64,000 nucleotides of DNA from positions 1-64,000 of the forward strand of contig JADKHG010000001.1 of assembly GCA_016721875.1 (NCBI GenBank), written 5' to 3'. Below the pieces are notes generated by a model, which did not search any database, had not been told where the DNA came from, and worked only from the letters and a program-made list of their open reading frames with translations. The translations under genes were made by a program, and so were the position numbers. Source of the stretch: Sphingomonadales bacterium. GTDB taxonomy: Bacteria; Pseudomonadota; Alphaproteobacteria; Sphingomonadales; Sphingomonadaceae. Below, piece by piece: positions 1 through 11,004 of this stretch. The number at the start of each line of letters is the position of its first letter. Positions within the stretch are counted from its first letter, which is position 1.

Positions 1-284
1 GGCGTTACATCGTTAGCTTTCGGGTCACTTTGGCAAAGCCTTGCCCAGACGCACCACAACTCCGGCACTCCGCCATCGCGGACGATCAGGTTCGACCCCA
101 GCCCCAGCGCCATCACTGGCACCGAAGGATCGAGCGCGAAGAGGAAGTCGGAAAGGTCTTTGACATCCGCTGGTTCAAACAGATATTCCGCAGCCCCGCC
201 CGACTTGAACCAGACAAGCGGTGCCAGCGCCGCGCCATGCGTCAGCTTGCCCCGAACGGGCGGCATGGCGAAACACACGGTCAT
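1..284 (-). CDS. murB: UDP-N-acetylenolpyruvoylglucosamine reductase MurB, N-terminal part, cut by the window edge
   Basis: FAD enzyme that reduces UDP-GlcNAc-enolpyruvate to UDP-MurNAc in the cytoplasm. Translation from the ATG at 284 gives a MurB-type N-terminus, with LAPLVWFKSGGAAEY near residue 20 and the FAD-binding stretch ALGLGSNLIVRDGG near residue 65. The ATG overlaps the murC stop (ATGA), as expected in the dcw operon. The reading frame breaks near 61 and again near 35-45: the continuation VVVRLGKA and then FAKVTRK appear in the other two frames. Only about 90 residues lie in the window, so the C-terminal substrate-binding domain is not visible. Confidence 0.85.
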   Translation of the reverse strand, partial: MTVCFAMPPVRGKLTHGAALAPLVWFKSGGAAEYLFEPADVKDLSDFLFALDPSVPVMALGLGSNLIVRDGGVPELWCVWARLCQSDPKANDVT

Positions 285-1686
285 CCGCGCGCCTTTTGTA
301 TCCCGTCGGCAAGGCCGGCGGCCCATTTGGTGATGTCACCGGCACCTAGGCACACCACCAGATCGCCGTCGCGGGTTGTCGAAGCCAATTCACTGGCCAA
401 AGCCTCAGCGCTTTCAATTTCCTGCGCGCTATGGTGACCGCGCCGTTTGATCTTGCCGACCAGTTCCGCGCTGCTCACGCCTTCGATCGGCGCTTCGCCC
501 GCTGCATAGACGGGGGTCACATAAACGACATCGGCATCGTTAAAGGCGGTCGCAAAATCTTCCATCAAGTTGCCGAGCCGTGAGTAGCGGTGCGGCTGGC
601 AAACAGCGATAACCCGACCCTTTGCGCCCTCGCGTGCGGCCGACAAAACCGCGCGAATTTCGACCGGGTGATGGCCATAATCGTCGATGATGGTTACACC
701 GCCCACTTCGCCAACCTTGGTAAAGCGCCGTTTGACCCCGCCAAATTTGGCAAAGCCATGCTGCACCTGCTCGTCGGTCATCCCCGCCTTCGGGGCCCAC
801 TGCAATCGCCGCCAAAGCATTCTGCACATTGTGCTTGCCGACATGGGCAGGAAGACATCGGCAATCTCACGCTTGCTACCGTCGCGCGCGCAGATCACAA
901 CGTCAAATGTGTTACCGCCAAGGTCAGGCCGGACATTGTCGGCGCGCACATCGGCTTGGGCTGAAAAGCCATAGGTCATGATCCGCCGATCGCGGATGCG
1001 CCGGAATGATCGCCTGCACCTCTGGATGGTCGAGACACAGGATTGCGACGCCGTAGAAAGGCACATTTTCGATAAACTCGATATAGGCAGCCTTCGCGGT
1101 TTCAAAGTCGCCATAATGGTCGAGATGTTCGGGATCGATATTGGTGACGACCGCTATCGTACCATCGAGACGCAAGAAGCTGCCGTCACTTTCGTCAGCC
1201 TCGACAACCATCCAGTCGCTGTCGCCCAACCGTGCGTTCGAACCATAATTGTTGATGATACCACCATTGATCACCGTCGGGTCGAGCCCGCCAGCGTCGA
1301 GCATTGCCGCGATCAAAGAGGTCGTGGTGGTTTTGCCATGCGTCCCCGCAACGGCAACGGTGTATTTCAGCCGCATCAGTTCGGCGAGCATTTCGGCGCG
1401 GCGGACCAATGGGATGCGCAGTTCAAGTGCAGCTTCGACTTCGGGGTTGCCTCGCTTCACCGCCGTCGAAGTCACAACCACCGCAGCATCGCCCAGATTT
1501 TCGGCAGCATGGCCGATCATCACCTTGATCCCGCGTTTGCGCAGACCTTCGATGACAACCTTCGGCGATGTCCGAACCCTGTACCGTATAACCCAGATTG
1601 TGCATCACTTCGGCAATGCCAGACATGCCGATGCCGCCAATGCCGACAAAGTGGATCGTTCCTATGTCGGTTCCGACACCCTTCAT
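281..1686 (-). CDS. murC: UDP-N-acetylmuramate--L-alanine ligase MurC (frameshifted in the sequence)
   Basis: ATP-dependent ligase that adds L-Ala to UDP-MurNAc. The reconstructed protein is about 468 residues, normal for MurC. It shows FVGIGGIGMSG near residue 13, the ATP loop GTHGKTTTT, DYGHHPVEI and the MurC-typical QPHRYSRL. The ATG at 1686 overlaps the murG stop, and the stop at 281 overlaps murB. The coding sequence is spread over several frames: breaks near 1565 and 1000, plus a compensating pair near 844 and 782 that scrambles about 20 residues (the correct NALAAIAVGPEG lies in another frame). An essential single-copy gene is unlikely to be this broken, so these are probably sequence errors. 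Confidence 0.9.
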
Positions 1687-2869
1687 GCATTCATTTCCTT
1701 TGCCATGGCGGTTCGAGCACCTGCCAATCCCATTCCCTGTTCCTGCGGTTTTGCGACATCCATCAAAGGCGCACGTCCAAAGGATTCGACCAGATCGGCC
1801 AGTTCATAAACCGCATTGGGCCGCCCGCAGCTTTTGGCTGCCTTTGCTGCATTTTCCAGACTGTCGGGAAGCAGTGCCATTTTCTGAATTTGCTTGGCGA
1901 GTTCAACCGGGGTGAACGACGCCTGCGGAATGGCCCGTGCGCCGCCAGCCGCCGAAACCATTTCTTCGGTATTCTATAAGCCTGATGATTGTCGGTCGCT
2001 ATCGGCAGCGGCACAAGGATCGCAGGCCGTCCGGCGCAGGTCAGTTCGGCAATGGTTGAAGCGCCTGCACGGCTGATCACCAGATGCGCCCAGCCAAGCC
2101 GTTCGGGCAAATTCTCCAAATAGGTCGCCAGTTGCGCAGGTATCTGGTGATCGGCATAGGTCTTGCGCACCGATTCCAGATCTTCAGCGCGGCATTGCTG
2201 GGTTACCTGCAAGCGACGCCGTAGGTTCAGCGGCATCCGCGCCAGCCCGTCAGGGACAATGTCCGACATCACGGTTGCGCCTTGGCTGCCACCGGTCACC
2301 AGCACACGAAACACGCCTTCTTCCATGAATGCAGGATAGGCTTCGTCGCGCAACGCGATCACATCTTCGCGGACGGGATTGCCAACCAGCCTCACCTTGT
2401 CCGCTTGGGCGGGAGCTATGCGGCGAACATTGGGATAAGCGGTCGCAATTGCATCGACCTTTTTCGAAACAAAGCGGTTCACGCGACCGAGCACCGCATT
2501 TTGTTCGTGGATGATGGTCGGCACCTTTTCGGCAAAGGCACCAAGCAATGCGGGCAGTGCCGGATAGCCGCCAAAGCCGACCACTGCCGTCGGTTCGAAT
2601 GTCGAATAAAGCTGCCGCGCCATGGTCCGTCCGGCCCAGATTGCCCGTGCAGCGGCGATCCAGCCTTTGGGTCCGCCACCCAACCGACCGGCAGGCAGGA
2701 TATGTTTGGTCACACCGTCAGGGCAGCCAGGGATTTTCGCGCCACGATCATCGGTAATCAGCGCAACATGATGCCCTCGCCGCAGCAATTCAGCACCCAG
2801 TGCATAGGCAGGGATGATATGCCCACCGGTTCCCCCGGCAGCGAGGACAAAGTTACGCGAAACGCTCAT
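1683..2869 (-). CDS. murG: UDP-GlcNAc:undecaprenyl-PP-MurNAc-pentapeptide GlcNAc transferase MurG (one frameshift)
   Basis: Peripheral membrane glycosyltransferase (GT28) that converts lipid I to lipid II. The N-terminus has the glycine-rich loop AAGGTGGHIIPA. Later come GFGGYPALPAL, HEQNAVLGRVN, the UDP-GlcNAc-binding VTGGSQGA, and SRAGASTIAEL before LVPLPIATDNHQ. The frame breaks near 1972, just after DNHQAY; the C-terminal helix region (about 95 residues, ending at 1683) continues in another frame. The reconstructed length of about 395 residues fits the family. The start lies 2 bases after the ftsW stop, and the end overlaps the murC ATG. Confidence 0.92.
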
Positions 2870-2871
2870 AC

Positions 2872-4095
2872 TCAGCGTCCCTTGGACAAATAGGGCGACT
2901 GGTCAAGATAGGGATTACGTCTTGTGAAGGCCAGCAACAGCCCGCAAACACCGAAAGCGCGAGCGTTGATGATCCGCCATAGCTGATAAAGGGCAAGGTC
3001 ATCCCCTTTGATGGAAAAATACCAAGGTTTACCGCCATGTTGATCATCGCCTGCCCGCAAAGTTGTGCGGACAGCCCAGTGACAGCAAGCACTGTAAAAT
3101 GATCCTGCTCGTCGAGCATCCGCACGACCACCCGCACCAATATCGCCATGAACAGCATTGCAATCACCATACAGGCGAGCAAGCCGAATTCCTCTCCAAT
3201 GACCGAGAAGATATAATCGGTGTGCGCTTCGGGCAGGCTGTATTTGCGCGTGCCAAGCCCCGGCCCCGTGCCCACAAAGCCGCCCGCCGTCAGTGTTGCC
3301 ATCGCCAGCTTGTCATGGGTGATGCCTTCGGTTCCAAACACCCACGCATCGATACGCTGGGTCGCCACTGGATAGAAATTATAGGCGGCAACGATACCGA
3401 CCACCCCGCCAATGACCGATGCCCATAGATGCGACGCCTTGACCCCGGTGACCATCATCAGCGCAAACCAGACCCCGCTGAACAGGATCGTCTGTCCCAG
3501 ATCGGGCTGGCTCATCAACGCCATCGCGATTACGGCAGTGACGCCCATCGAGACAAAGCGCAGCGGCAGATTGGGTTCGCGCAAACGCCGACAGCATCCA
3601 AGCCATTGTTACTGCATAAAAGGGTTTCAGAAATTCCGATGGCTGGACCGATGCCGGCCCCCAGCCGATCCAGCGTTGCGCGCCATTGACTTCCTTGCCC
3701 AGCAGCGGAACCGCTAGCAGAAGTGTCAGGAACACGACAAAGCCGATGATGCTCAGCCGTCGCGCCTGTTCGCGCGGATACATGGAAATCACAAACATAA
3801 CCGGCAGCGCCAAAGCAACCCATGCGAGCTGCTTGTAAAAGAACAACAATGGCGACAGTTCAACAGTCGCGGTCGAAAGCCGCCGGGCAGTCGCGGGCGA
3901 TGCCGCTGCAACCGACAACAGGCCAATCGCCATCAGCACAAGGATCAACGACAGCAGCACGCGGTCGAGTTCCCAAAACCAGACGCCCAGGGGCGAGCGG
4001 TCGCCGCGCCCCAGTCTGCTGGAAAAATCAGGCTTTGGACGCTTGAACAACGAACCGTTTTTTGTGTTTTCGCCTGTGGGTGTCATCGCTGTCAT
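2872..4095 (-). CDS. ftsW: Septal peptidoglycan glycosyltransferase FtsW (SEDS family, two frameshifts)
   Basis: Polytopic inner-membrane SEDS polymerase that works with FtsI at the division septum. The reconstructed protein is about 407 residues with repeated hydrophobic segments. Family signatures include VNGAQRWIGWG, VQPSEFLK, the loop GTGPGLGTRKYSLPEAHTDYIFSVIGEEFG, split here as GTRKYSLPEAHTD and FSVIGEEFG, and FISYGGSS near the C-terminus. The frame breaks near 3585 (before LREPNLPLRFVS) and near 2955; the true C-terminus ends at 2872 with YLDQSPYLSKGR. The ATG at 4095 overlaps the murD stop. It lies in the dcw operon between murD and murG. Confidence 0.9.
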
Positions 4096-5388
4096 GGCTT
4101 GCCCCCTTTGTGTGCTTGCAGAGCCTGTACCGCCCGGCGAAACGCATCGCCCCTGTCTTCAAAGTCACGAAACTGGTCATAGGATGCGCAGGCCGGTGAT
4201 AGCAAAACCGTCTCCGGGCATCGCTGCTTGTGCGGCTGTGGTCACCGCGACGTCCATCGTCTCGCATTCGGTCACTGCAATATGCGGCGCCAGCACCTTG
4301 GCCAGCATCGGGCCATCCTGCCCGATTGTGTAGGCCGCACGGACATTGGCGAGAAATGGCAGGCAGGCATCGAGATCGTCGGTCTTTGCCTGCCCGCCCA
4401 ATATCCAATGGGTGTTTGGGAAAGCCGCGAGCGCGGGCGCGGTTGACGTCGGATTGGTGGCCTTGCTGTCATTGACATACAGCACGCCATCAGCCTCGCC
4501 GATCCGTTCCATGCGGTGGGCAAGGCCGGGGTAGCTGGCGAGCCCTCGCTCGATTTTTGCATCGTCTAGACCAAGCGCCTTGCACACGGCAATTGCACAT
4601 GCCGCATTCTGCGCATTGTGCGGGCCCTGTAACGAAGGCCATCGTGACTGGTCGGTAATGTCGCTGGCATCGACACGCATCAGCCGGTGCGAAATGCGGC
4701 TGGCGACCATTCGGCTTGGATCATCGTCGCAGGCAATCACCGCAACCTTGTTGGCATGCTGCATCGTAAACAGCCGCTGCTTCGAAGAGGCGTAGTCGGC
4801 AAAGTCGATATAGCGATCGAGATGGTCGGGAGTGATGTTTGTCAGCACCGCAATATCGGCATCCAGACTGTGCGTCAGGTCGATTTGGAAACTCGACAGT
4901 TCAAGCACATAGACCCCGCCTTCCGGCAAAGCCTCCTGCCCCAAGATTGGCAGCCCGATATTTCCGCCGAGCATTGCGGGAACACCAGCAGACTGGATGA
5001 TGTGGTGGATCAGTGCAGTGGTGGTCGATTTGCCGTTGGTGCCAGTGATGGCGACAACCTTATGCGGCGGCAGGCTGGAGCGGGCCTGCGCGAACAGCTC
5101 GATATCGCCGATGATCGGCACATGCGCATTGATAGCCTTGTCGGAAATTGGGTGGCGGTTGAGCGGCACCCCGGGGGATACAACGATGCCGTCAAAACCT
5201 GTCAGCTCGATTTCCAGCGGATCGGCAAAGGTAATTTCCTCGCTGACGGCTTTGCGTGCGTCTTCACGATTGTCCCAAGCGACTACATCCGCGCCGCTGG
5301 CAACCAATGTGCTGACCGTGGCAAGGCCAGAGCGCGCCAGTCCCAGAACCGCATAGCGTTTTCCGCGAAAGGCGTCCGAGACAATCAC
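4092..5388 (-). CDS. murD: UDP-N-acetylmuramoylalanine--D-glutamate ligase MurD (one frameshift near the 3' end)
   Basis: Adds D-Glu to UDP-MurNAc-L-Ala. The start is a GTG at 5388 that overlaps the mraY stop (GTGA). Visible motifs are the N-terminal VLGLARSGLAT, the ATP loop ITGTNGKSTTT near residue 115, LELSSFQID, NITPDHLDR and NDSKATNPTST. The frame runs into a stop at 4177, but the expected C-terminus VLLSPACASYDQF continues in another frame to a TGA at 4092, which overlaps the ftsW ATG. One base is therefore missing or extra near 4212. Reconstructed length is about 432 residues. Confidence 0.92.
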
Positions 5389-6455
5389 CGCAGCTTGAGC
5401 GTGGCAAGGCCGGCAAGTGCAAGCACGAACGAGACGATCCAGAAACGGATGACAACGGTCGATTCCGGCCAGCCCAATTGTTCGAAATGGTGGTGGATAG
5501 GAGCCATGCGGAACACGCGCTTGCCCGTGCGTTTGAACCAGAAGACCTGAATGATCACCGACAATGCCTCAATGACAAACAACCCGCCAATCACCGCGAG
5601 GACAAATTCATGATGCGCCACCACCGCGATCGCGCCCGAAGTTCCGCCAAAGGCAAGGCTGCCCGTGTCGCCCATGAACACAGCAGCAGGCGGTGCATTG
5701 AACCACAGGAAAGCAAGACCAGCTCCGATGATCGCGCCGCAATAAATCGCCAGATCACCCGCGCCGGGAATGTGCGGGATACCCAGATATTCCGCATATT
5801 TGGCATTGCCCGCCAGATAGGCGATTAGCATGAAGGCCAGCGAAGCGATGATCACCGGCATCGTCGCCAGGCCGTCGAGCCCATCGGTCAAATTCACCGA
5901 ATTACCGAATGCCACGATCACAAACGCGCCGAAAATCACATAAAACCAGCCCAAGTCTGCGACAGGTCCGTTGACGAAGGGCATGTAAAGCTTGCCCCCG
6001 CTTTGCGAAACGATCAGCGCGACCGCGAGACCTGCGATCAGGAATTCCAACAACAATCGGACCTTGCCCGAAACACCCTTGGTGCTACGCTTGGTCACCT
6101 TGTCATAATCATCGAGGAAGCCGACCAGACCGAATCCCGCCATCACGAACAGGCAGGCCCAGATGTAGATATTGCTCAGATCCATCCACAGCAGCATCGA
6201 AATGGTGATCGAGGTCAGGATCATCAGCCCGCCCATCGTCGGCGTACCGACCTTGGCAAAGTGGGTTTGCGGGCCGTCGTCGCGGATCGGCTGTCCTTTT
6301 CCCTGACGCACGCGCAGCATCGCGATGAAACGCGGACCGATCAGCAGGCCGATGACAAAAGCGGTTGCCACCGCCGCCCCTGACCGGAAAGTCAGGTAGC
6401 GGAACAGGTTCAGAAAACCGGCAAAATCAAGATACTCGGCCAGCAAATAAAACAT
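5385..6455 (-). CDS. mraY: Phospho-N-acetylmuramoyl-pentapeptide transferase MraY
   Basis: Integral membrane enzyme that transfers phospho-MurNAc-pentapeptide to undecaprenyl phosphate to form lipid I. An intact 356-residue protein with about ten hydrophobic segments. Catalytic signatures are FLDDYDKV (D115, D116), NLTDGLDGLA (N188, D191, D194) and the C-terminal APIHHHFE. The frame is open further upstream, but the ATG at 6455 is preferred: it overlaps the murF stop by one base and gives the standard N-terminus. Confidence 0.97.
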   Translation of the reverse strand: MFYLLAEYLDFAGFLNLFRYLTFRSGAAVATAFVIGLLIGPRFIAMLRVRQGKGQPIRDDGPQTHFAKVGTPTMGGLMILTSITISMLLWMDLSNIYIWACLFVMAGFGLVGFLDDYDKVTKRSTKGVSGKVRLLLEFLIAGLAVALIVSQSGGKLYMPFVNGPVADLGWFYVIFGAFVIVAFGNSVNLTDGLDGLATMPVIIASLAFMLIAYLAGNAKYAEYLGIPHIPGAGDLAIYCGAIIGAGLAFLWFNAPPAAVFMGDTGSLAFGGTSGAIAVVAHHEFVLAVIGGLFVIEALSVIIQVFWFKRTGKRVFRMAPIHHHFEQLGWPESTVVIRFWIVSFVLALAGLATLKLR

Positions 6456-7843
6456 TACGACCCTCCGTGGATGAGAGCCTCGACCAATTTCGACAGTCCC
6501 ACCGAATTCGAGCCCTTCACCAGCACTGCATCGTCGGCGCAAAGCCGCGATGGCAGCCGGTCAGCGGCTTCTTTACCGTTGGCGCAATGGTCGAATTTGC
6601 CAGCCCACGCAACATCGCGCTTCATCGCTTCGACGAGAGGAGCCATCTCTTCACCGACAAGCAGTGCATAACTCACCCCGGCTTCGTTCAGAGGCTGCAA
6701 AAGGTCGGCATGATATTCATCCGAACGCGCCCCCAGTTCGCGCATCGCACCCAGCACCACGACACGGCGCGTGGCGGGGGTTTTGCCCAATTGACCAATG
6801 GTCGCCGTCATCGAGGCGGGGTTGGCGTTGTAGCTTTCGTCGATCAGCAATGCGGTTCCGCCCGCGACTTGAATCGTGGTCCGTTCGCCGCGTCCTTTGA
6901 GTCCTTCCATCTCGGCAAGCGCAAGCCCGGCTTGCGCCAAATCGCCCCCGACAGCCTCCACCGCTGCAAGCACCGCAAGTGAATTGGCGACCCAATGCGC
7001 GCCGGGTTGCGACAGTGCGTAGCAAAGCAGCCCGTGCGGCAATTTTGCAGTGACCAAAGTACCGCCATCGGCTGAGGTAACATGGTCGATGCAGCGCACA
7101 TCGGCGCCCTCGCCAAAGCCAAAAGAGACGATGTGCGCAGCATGCTTTTCTGCCTTCGCTCGCAGCCGGGCATATTGGCCATTGTCGAACGGCAAGATCG
7201 CGGTGCCACCGGGTTCCAGCACTTCAAAAATCTCACCCTTGGCGTCGGCAATCGCGGCTTCGTCGCGGAAATAGGCGATGTGTGCAGGGGCAATGGTGGT
7301 GACAATCGCGACATGCGGGCGGACAAAGCGGGTCAGCGCCGCGAGTTCGCCTTCATGGTTCATCCCCATTTCGAACACGCCAAAACGGGTGTCTGCGGGC
7401 ATCCGCGACAGGCTCAGCGGCACGCCGACATGGTTGTTATAGCTTTTGACCGAACGATGCGCCTTGCCCTGTGCGAAACGGTCGAGTGCAGCGAACAGCG
7501 CTTCCTTCGTCCCGGTCTTGCCTGCCGATCCGGTAACGCCAATAATCTTGGCATCAACCCGCGCCCGCGATGCTTTCCCCAAATCTTCCAGTGCCTTGAG
7601 CGTATCCGGCACAAGGATATGCGGGCCATCCACCGCGCGGTTGACCACGGCACCTGCAGCACCGCTGGCAAAGGCGCGTTCCACAAAATCATGGCCATCG
7701 GCCTGTTCACCGGTCATCGCAAAGAACAAATCACCGGGGCCAATTTCACGCGAATCGAAAGCTACACCATTGCAGTCAAAACTGCCTTGTGTCGTGCCGC
7801 CGGTGGCCGCCGCAATCGCGTCGGAAGTCCACAGCGCGCTCAT
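6455..7843 (-). CDS. murF: UDP-N-acetylmuramoyl-tripeptide--D-alanyl-D-alanine ligase MurF
   Basis: ATP-dependent ligase that adds D-Ala-D-Ala to complete the muropeptide. An intact protein of about 462 residues. It has an N-terminal substrate domain, the ATP loop GVTGSAGKTGTKE near residue 105, NNHVGVPLSLSR, EMGMNHEGE, and DESYNANPASM in the C-terminal domain, ending with KGSNSVGLSKLVEAL. I chose the ATG at 7843 because it overlaps the murE stop (ATGA); a start 9 bases upstream is also open. Confidence 0.96.
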   Translation of the reverse strand: MSALWTSDAIAAATGGTTQGSFDCNGVAFDSREIGPGDLFFAMTGEQADGHDFVERAFASGAAGAVVNRAVDGPHILVPDTLKALEDLGKASRARVDAKIIGVTGSAGKTGTKEALFAALDRFAQGKAHRSVKSYNNHVGVPLSLSRMPADTRFGVFEMGMNHEGELAALTRFVRPHVAIVTTIAPAHIAYFRDEAAIADAKGEIFEVLEPGGTAILPFDNGQYARLRAKAEKHAAHIVSFGFGEGADVRCIDHVTSADGGTLVTAKLPHGLLCYALSQPGAHWVANSLAVLAAVEAVGGDLAQAGLALAEMEGLKGRGERTTIQVAGGTALLIDESYNANPASMTATIGQLGKTPATRRVVVLGAMRELGARSDEYHADLLQPLNEAGVSYALLVGEEMAPLVEAMKRDVAWAGKFDHCANGKEAADRLPSRLCADDAVLVKGSNSVGLSKLVEALIHGGS

Positions 7844-9268
7844 GCCGCGCATTCCCGCGCGACTTCGACATCGTCAAAAGGCAATACGCGGTCGCCGACG
7901 ATCTGCCCCTGCTCATGTCCCTTGCCTGCGATAACGACAACGTCCGCCGCCTCCGCTAACTCGATAGCCTTGGCAATCGCCGAACGCCGGTCGCCAATGT
8001 CGAGTGCATGGGGAGCCGCTGCCAAAATCGCCGCGCGGATTGCGTCCGGATCTTCCGGAACGCGGATTGTCGTCGGTGACAATAGCAATGTCGGCTTTCG
8101 CTTCGGCAATCGCGCCCATTTCAGGTCGCTTTCCGGTATCACGATCCCCGCCCGCGCCGAAAACCAGAATAAGCCGTCCCTGGCAATGCGGACGCAGCGC
8201 GGCAAGCGCGGCATCCAGACCATCAGGGGTATGGGCATAATCGACATAGACCGGTGCGCCCGAACGGGTGATGCACGCGCGCTCCAACCGCCCGCGTACC
8301 GGTTGCAGCATCGTCAGCGATCGGGCCACATGCGAAGGCTTTTCACCCGATGCGATCACAATCCCAGCCGCTGTCAGCGCATTCGATGCCTGATACGCCC
8401 CGATCAGCGGTAGCTTGATTGCATAGCTTTCGCCCTGCATCTCGACCTGCAAATCCTGCCCCAATTGCGTCGGCTGGCGCGAAATCAGCCGAATGCCGGT
8501 GCCTTTGGTGCCGACCGTAATCAGCCGCAAATCTCGGGACTTCACCCGCTCGATAACCCGATTCGACCACTCATCGTCGGCCCAGACCACTGCCGTGGTG
8601 TCGGCATTGGCATAGTCGCCGAACAGCGTCATCTTGGCTTCGAAATAGCCTTCCATCGAACCGTGATAATCCAGATGGTCACGGCTGAGGTTTGTGAATG
8701 CGGCGACCGCCAGCGGGACGCCTGCGGTGCGATATTGGTCGAGTCCGTGGCTCGATGCCTCGAATATTGCGCGATCCACGCCTTCACGTTCGAGCCCCGA
8801 CAGATTGGACAAGAACGTGACAATATCGGGCGTGGTCAGCCCTGTGCGCACCTGCTCATCGGCGGTGGTTACCCCCAACGTTCCAATCGAGGCGGCATTG
8901 TGCCCTGCGATCCGCCACAATTGGCGGCTGAGTTCAGCGGTTGAGGTCTTGCCATTGGTGCCGGTGACTGCCGCCACCTTGGCCGGGAATGGCTGATAAT
9001 ATTTCGCCGCCAATTGTGCAAAGGCACGGCGTGGATTGGCATCTGCTATGTGCAGCGCGCCTTCAACTTTGGCTTCGGGGCGAGCCACGACGGCGATAGC
9101 ACCTGCCGCTATTGCTGCCGGAATATAATCCTCACCATTGTGCGCTGCGCCCTGGAATGCGCCAAAAACCGAACCATCGGCAACCTTGCGATTGTCGATG
9201 GCGAAACCTGTTACCCGTTTCTGACTATGGGATCCGGCTGCCTCCCCAAGCAATGCCTCCAACAGCAT
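7840..9268 (-). CDS. murE: UDP-N-acetylmuramoyl-tripeptide synthetase MurE (meso-DAP type, one frameshift)
   Basis: Adds the third stem-peptide residue. Visible: an N-terminal domain, ATP loop VTGTNGKTSTAEL near residue 110, EASSHGLDQYR, FTNLSRDHLDYHG, VDYAHTPDGL and FGAGGDRDTGKRPEMG. The DNPR motif that marks meso-diaminopimelate specificity is present, just before the frame breaks near 8060; the rest (EDPDAIRAAIL to the stop at 7840) is in another frame. The start at 9268 overlaps the ftsI stop by one base; an ATG 24 bases upstream lies inside ftsI and is less likely. Reconstructed length is about 475 residues. Confidence 0.93.
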
Positions 9269-11004
9269 CAGCCACCCCCTTTGGGTGCCCAAAGCAGGGG
9301 CATCAATTCGGAAACATCAACATCGCGGTGGGTATCGGGAATGATCCCCAGTTGCGGGCCGATGCGTTGCACCGTGCGACGCACAATCGGGGCCGACGTC
9401 CAGCCAGCGGTACGCTGAAATCCGGTTTCGGCGGTGCCGCGCGGTTCGTCAAGCATGGCGACAATGATGTAACGCGGGTTGTCCATTGGAAACGCTGCGA
9501 CAAAGGTCGACACCACCAGGCTGCGCGAATAGCCGCCAATTCCGGCCTTTTCCGCCGATCCGGTCTTGCCGCCGACACGGTAACCTTCGGCATCCGCCTT
9601 TTTACCGGTGCCGTCGACGACGATCATCCGCAGCAATTGCCGCATCCGCGCGCTGGTCGCGGCTGAGAACACCCGGCGGCCATTGTCCTTGGCATTGACA
9701 GGCCGCTTCAGCAAAGTCGCCGGATGGAAAATGCCACCATTGACCATAGCGGCAAAGGCGCTGGCCAAATGCAGCGGCGTAACCGAAATGCCGTGGCCAT
9801 AACCGACAGTCATATTGGTCACCCTGCCCCAGCTTTTGGGCCAGATGGGCTTTGCCCGTTCACCCAGTTCGATTGAGGGTCGGCGGTCGAACTCAAGCCC
9901 GCGCGACATTTTTTCCATCTTCTCGCGACCCAGATTGTCGGCAATCTGCGCGGTCACGACGTTGGAGCTGTGTACCAATGCTTCGGGCGTGTTCAACCAG
10001 CGGCCCGCAGGGTGGGTATCGCGAATTTTGAATCCCGCAATTTCCAGCGGCTTGGTTGCATCATAACGGATCGCCAGATTGCGCACCGTGCCCGCATCAA
10101 GCGCCGCCGCAACGGTCAGTGGCTTGAAGGTTGAACCCAGCTCGTAAACACGGTTGGTCACCGAATTGGCCTGCCAGCTCATCGGGGTCAGGCCTGCTGC
10201 CAATGCCTCTTCGACATTTTCATTGGGTGTGAAATTGGGCCGGTTGGGGTTGAACGAAGGCAAAGTTGCCATCGCCAGCACTTCGCCAGTCTTTGCGTCA
10301 AGGATGACTCCCGCACCGCTTTTTGCACCCGTCGATTTGATGCCGGAAAGCAATTCGATTTCCAGCGCCGCCTGCACCCGCGTGTCGATCGACAGCGCAA
10401 CAGGTTTTGAGCGTTGCTCGGGATTGCTCAACTGTTTGTTGAGGACGCGCTCCATGCCAAGCACACCATTGCCGTCATTGTCGAGATAACCGAGCACATG
10501 CGCCGCCAGACCGTGTTGCGGATATAGCCGTTCGCTTTCGCGCGGAAATTCTATCGCGATTTCGCCCAGATCGTGCACTCGGCGCACATCCTCTGGCAAG
10601 GCGCGCTTGCGCAGATAGCCGGGCTCTTTCGCAGTCAGCTTGGCGTAAAATTCTTCTTCTGCCGTATCGGGAAAGATCGTTGCTAGCTGGCGGGCAAGAT
10701 CGCGCGGGTCGTTGACCAGCTTTGTCGGATCCACCCAGACTGCATAGGCGCGAATAGTGCGCGCCAAAGCGACGCCATGACGGTCGGTTATGTCGCCACG
10801 TTCGGGCACATAATCGCTGGTGGTCGCGCCAAAAGCACGGCTGCTTTCAAAAAGCGCGAGTGTCGCTAGGCGACCAATGATCAGCAACGCGAAGAGCGCG
10901 AAAATGCCAACAAGCACGATCAGCCGCCAATAGGACATGGTCGTCATTGCTCGCGCTGCATTGGCGGCTAGGCGACTGGTAGGGCGAACGACGAATGTTG
11001 TCAT
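9268..11004 (-). CDS. ftsI: Penicillin-binding protein FtsI (PBP3, septal transpeptidase)
   Basis: Division-specific class B PBP that cross-links septal peptidoglycan with FtsW. An intact 578-residue protein: short cytoplasmic tail, one membrane segment at about residues 28-52, a pedestal domain, then the transpeptidase domain. All three active-site motifs are present: STFK (S291, K294), SSN (346-348) and KTG (480-482). The start overlaps the end of ftsL, and the stop overlaps the murE start. Confidence 0.97.
   Translation of the reverse strand: MTTFVVRPTSRLAANAARAMTTMSYWRLIVLVGIFALFALLIIGRLATLALFESSRAFGATTSDYVPERGDITDRHGVALARTIRAYAVWVDPTKLVNDPRDLARQLATIFPDTAEEEFYAKLTAKEPGYLRKRALPEDVRRVHDLGEIAIEFPRESERLYPQHGLAAHVLGYLDNDGNGVLGMERVLNKQLSNPEQRSKPVALSIDTRVQAALEIELLSGIKSTGAKSGAGVILDAKTGEVLAMATLPSFNPNRPNFTPNENVEEALAAGLTPMSWQANSVTNRVYELGSTFKPLTVAAALDAGTVRNLAIRYDATKPLEIAGFKIRDTHPAGRWLNTPEALVHSSNVVTAQIADNLGREKMEKMSRGLEFDRRPSIELGERAKPIWPKSWGRVTNMTVGYGHGISVTPLHLASAFAAMVNGGIFHPATLLKRPVNAKDNGRRVFSAATSARMRQLLRMIVVDGTGKKADAEGYRVGGKTGSAEKAGIGGYSRSLVVSTFVAAFPMDNPRYIIVAMLDEPRGTAETGFQRTAGWTSAPIVRRTVQRIGPQLGIIPDTHRDVDVSELMPLLWAPKGGG

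Noticed and set aside
30..437. Plus-strand open frames opposite murB and murC
   Set aside because: Arg/Pro-rich shadow translations opposite recognisable minus-strand genes.
978..1979. A 333-codon plus-strand open frame
   Set aside because: Antisense to murC and murG, no family resemblance; a result of high GC in the opposite frame.
4687..5550. A 287-codon plus-strand open frame
   Set aside because: Antisense to murD and mraY; low-complexity translation.
7082..8413. A 443-codon plus-strand open frame
   Set aside because: Antisense to murF and murE, both certain.
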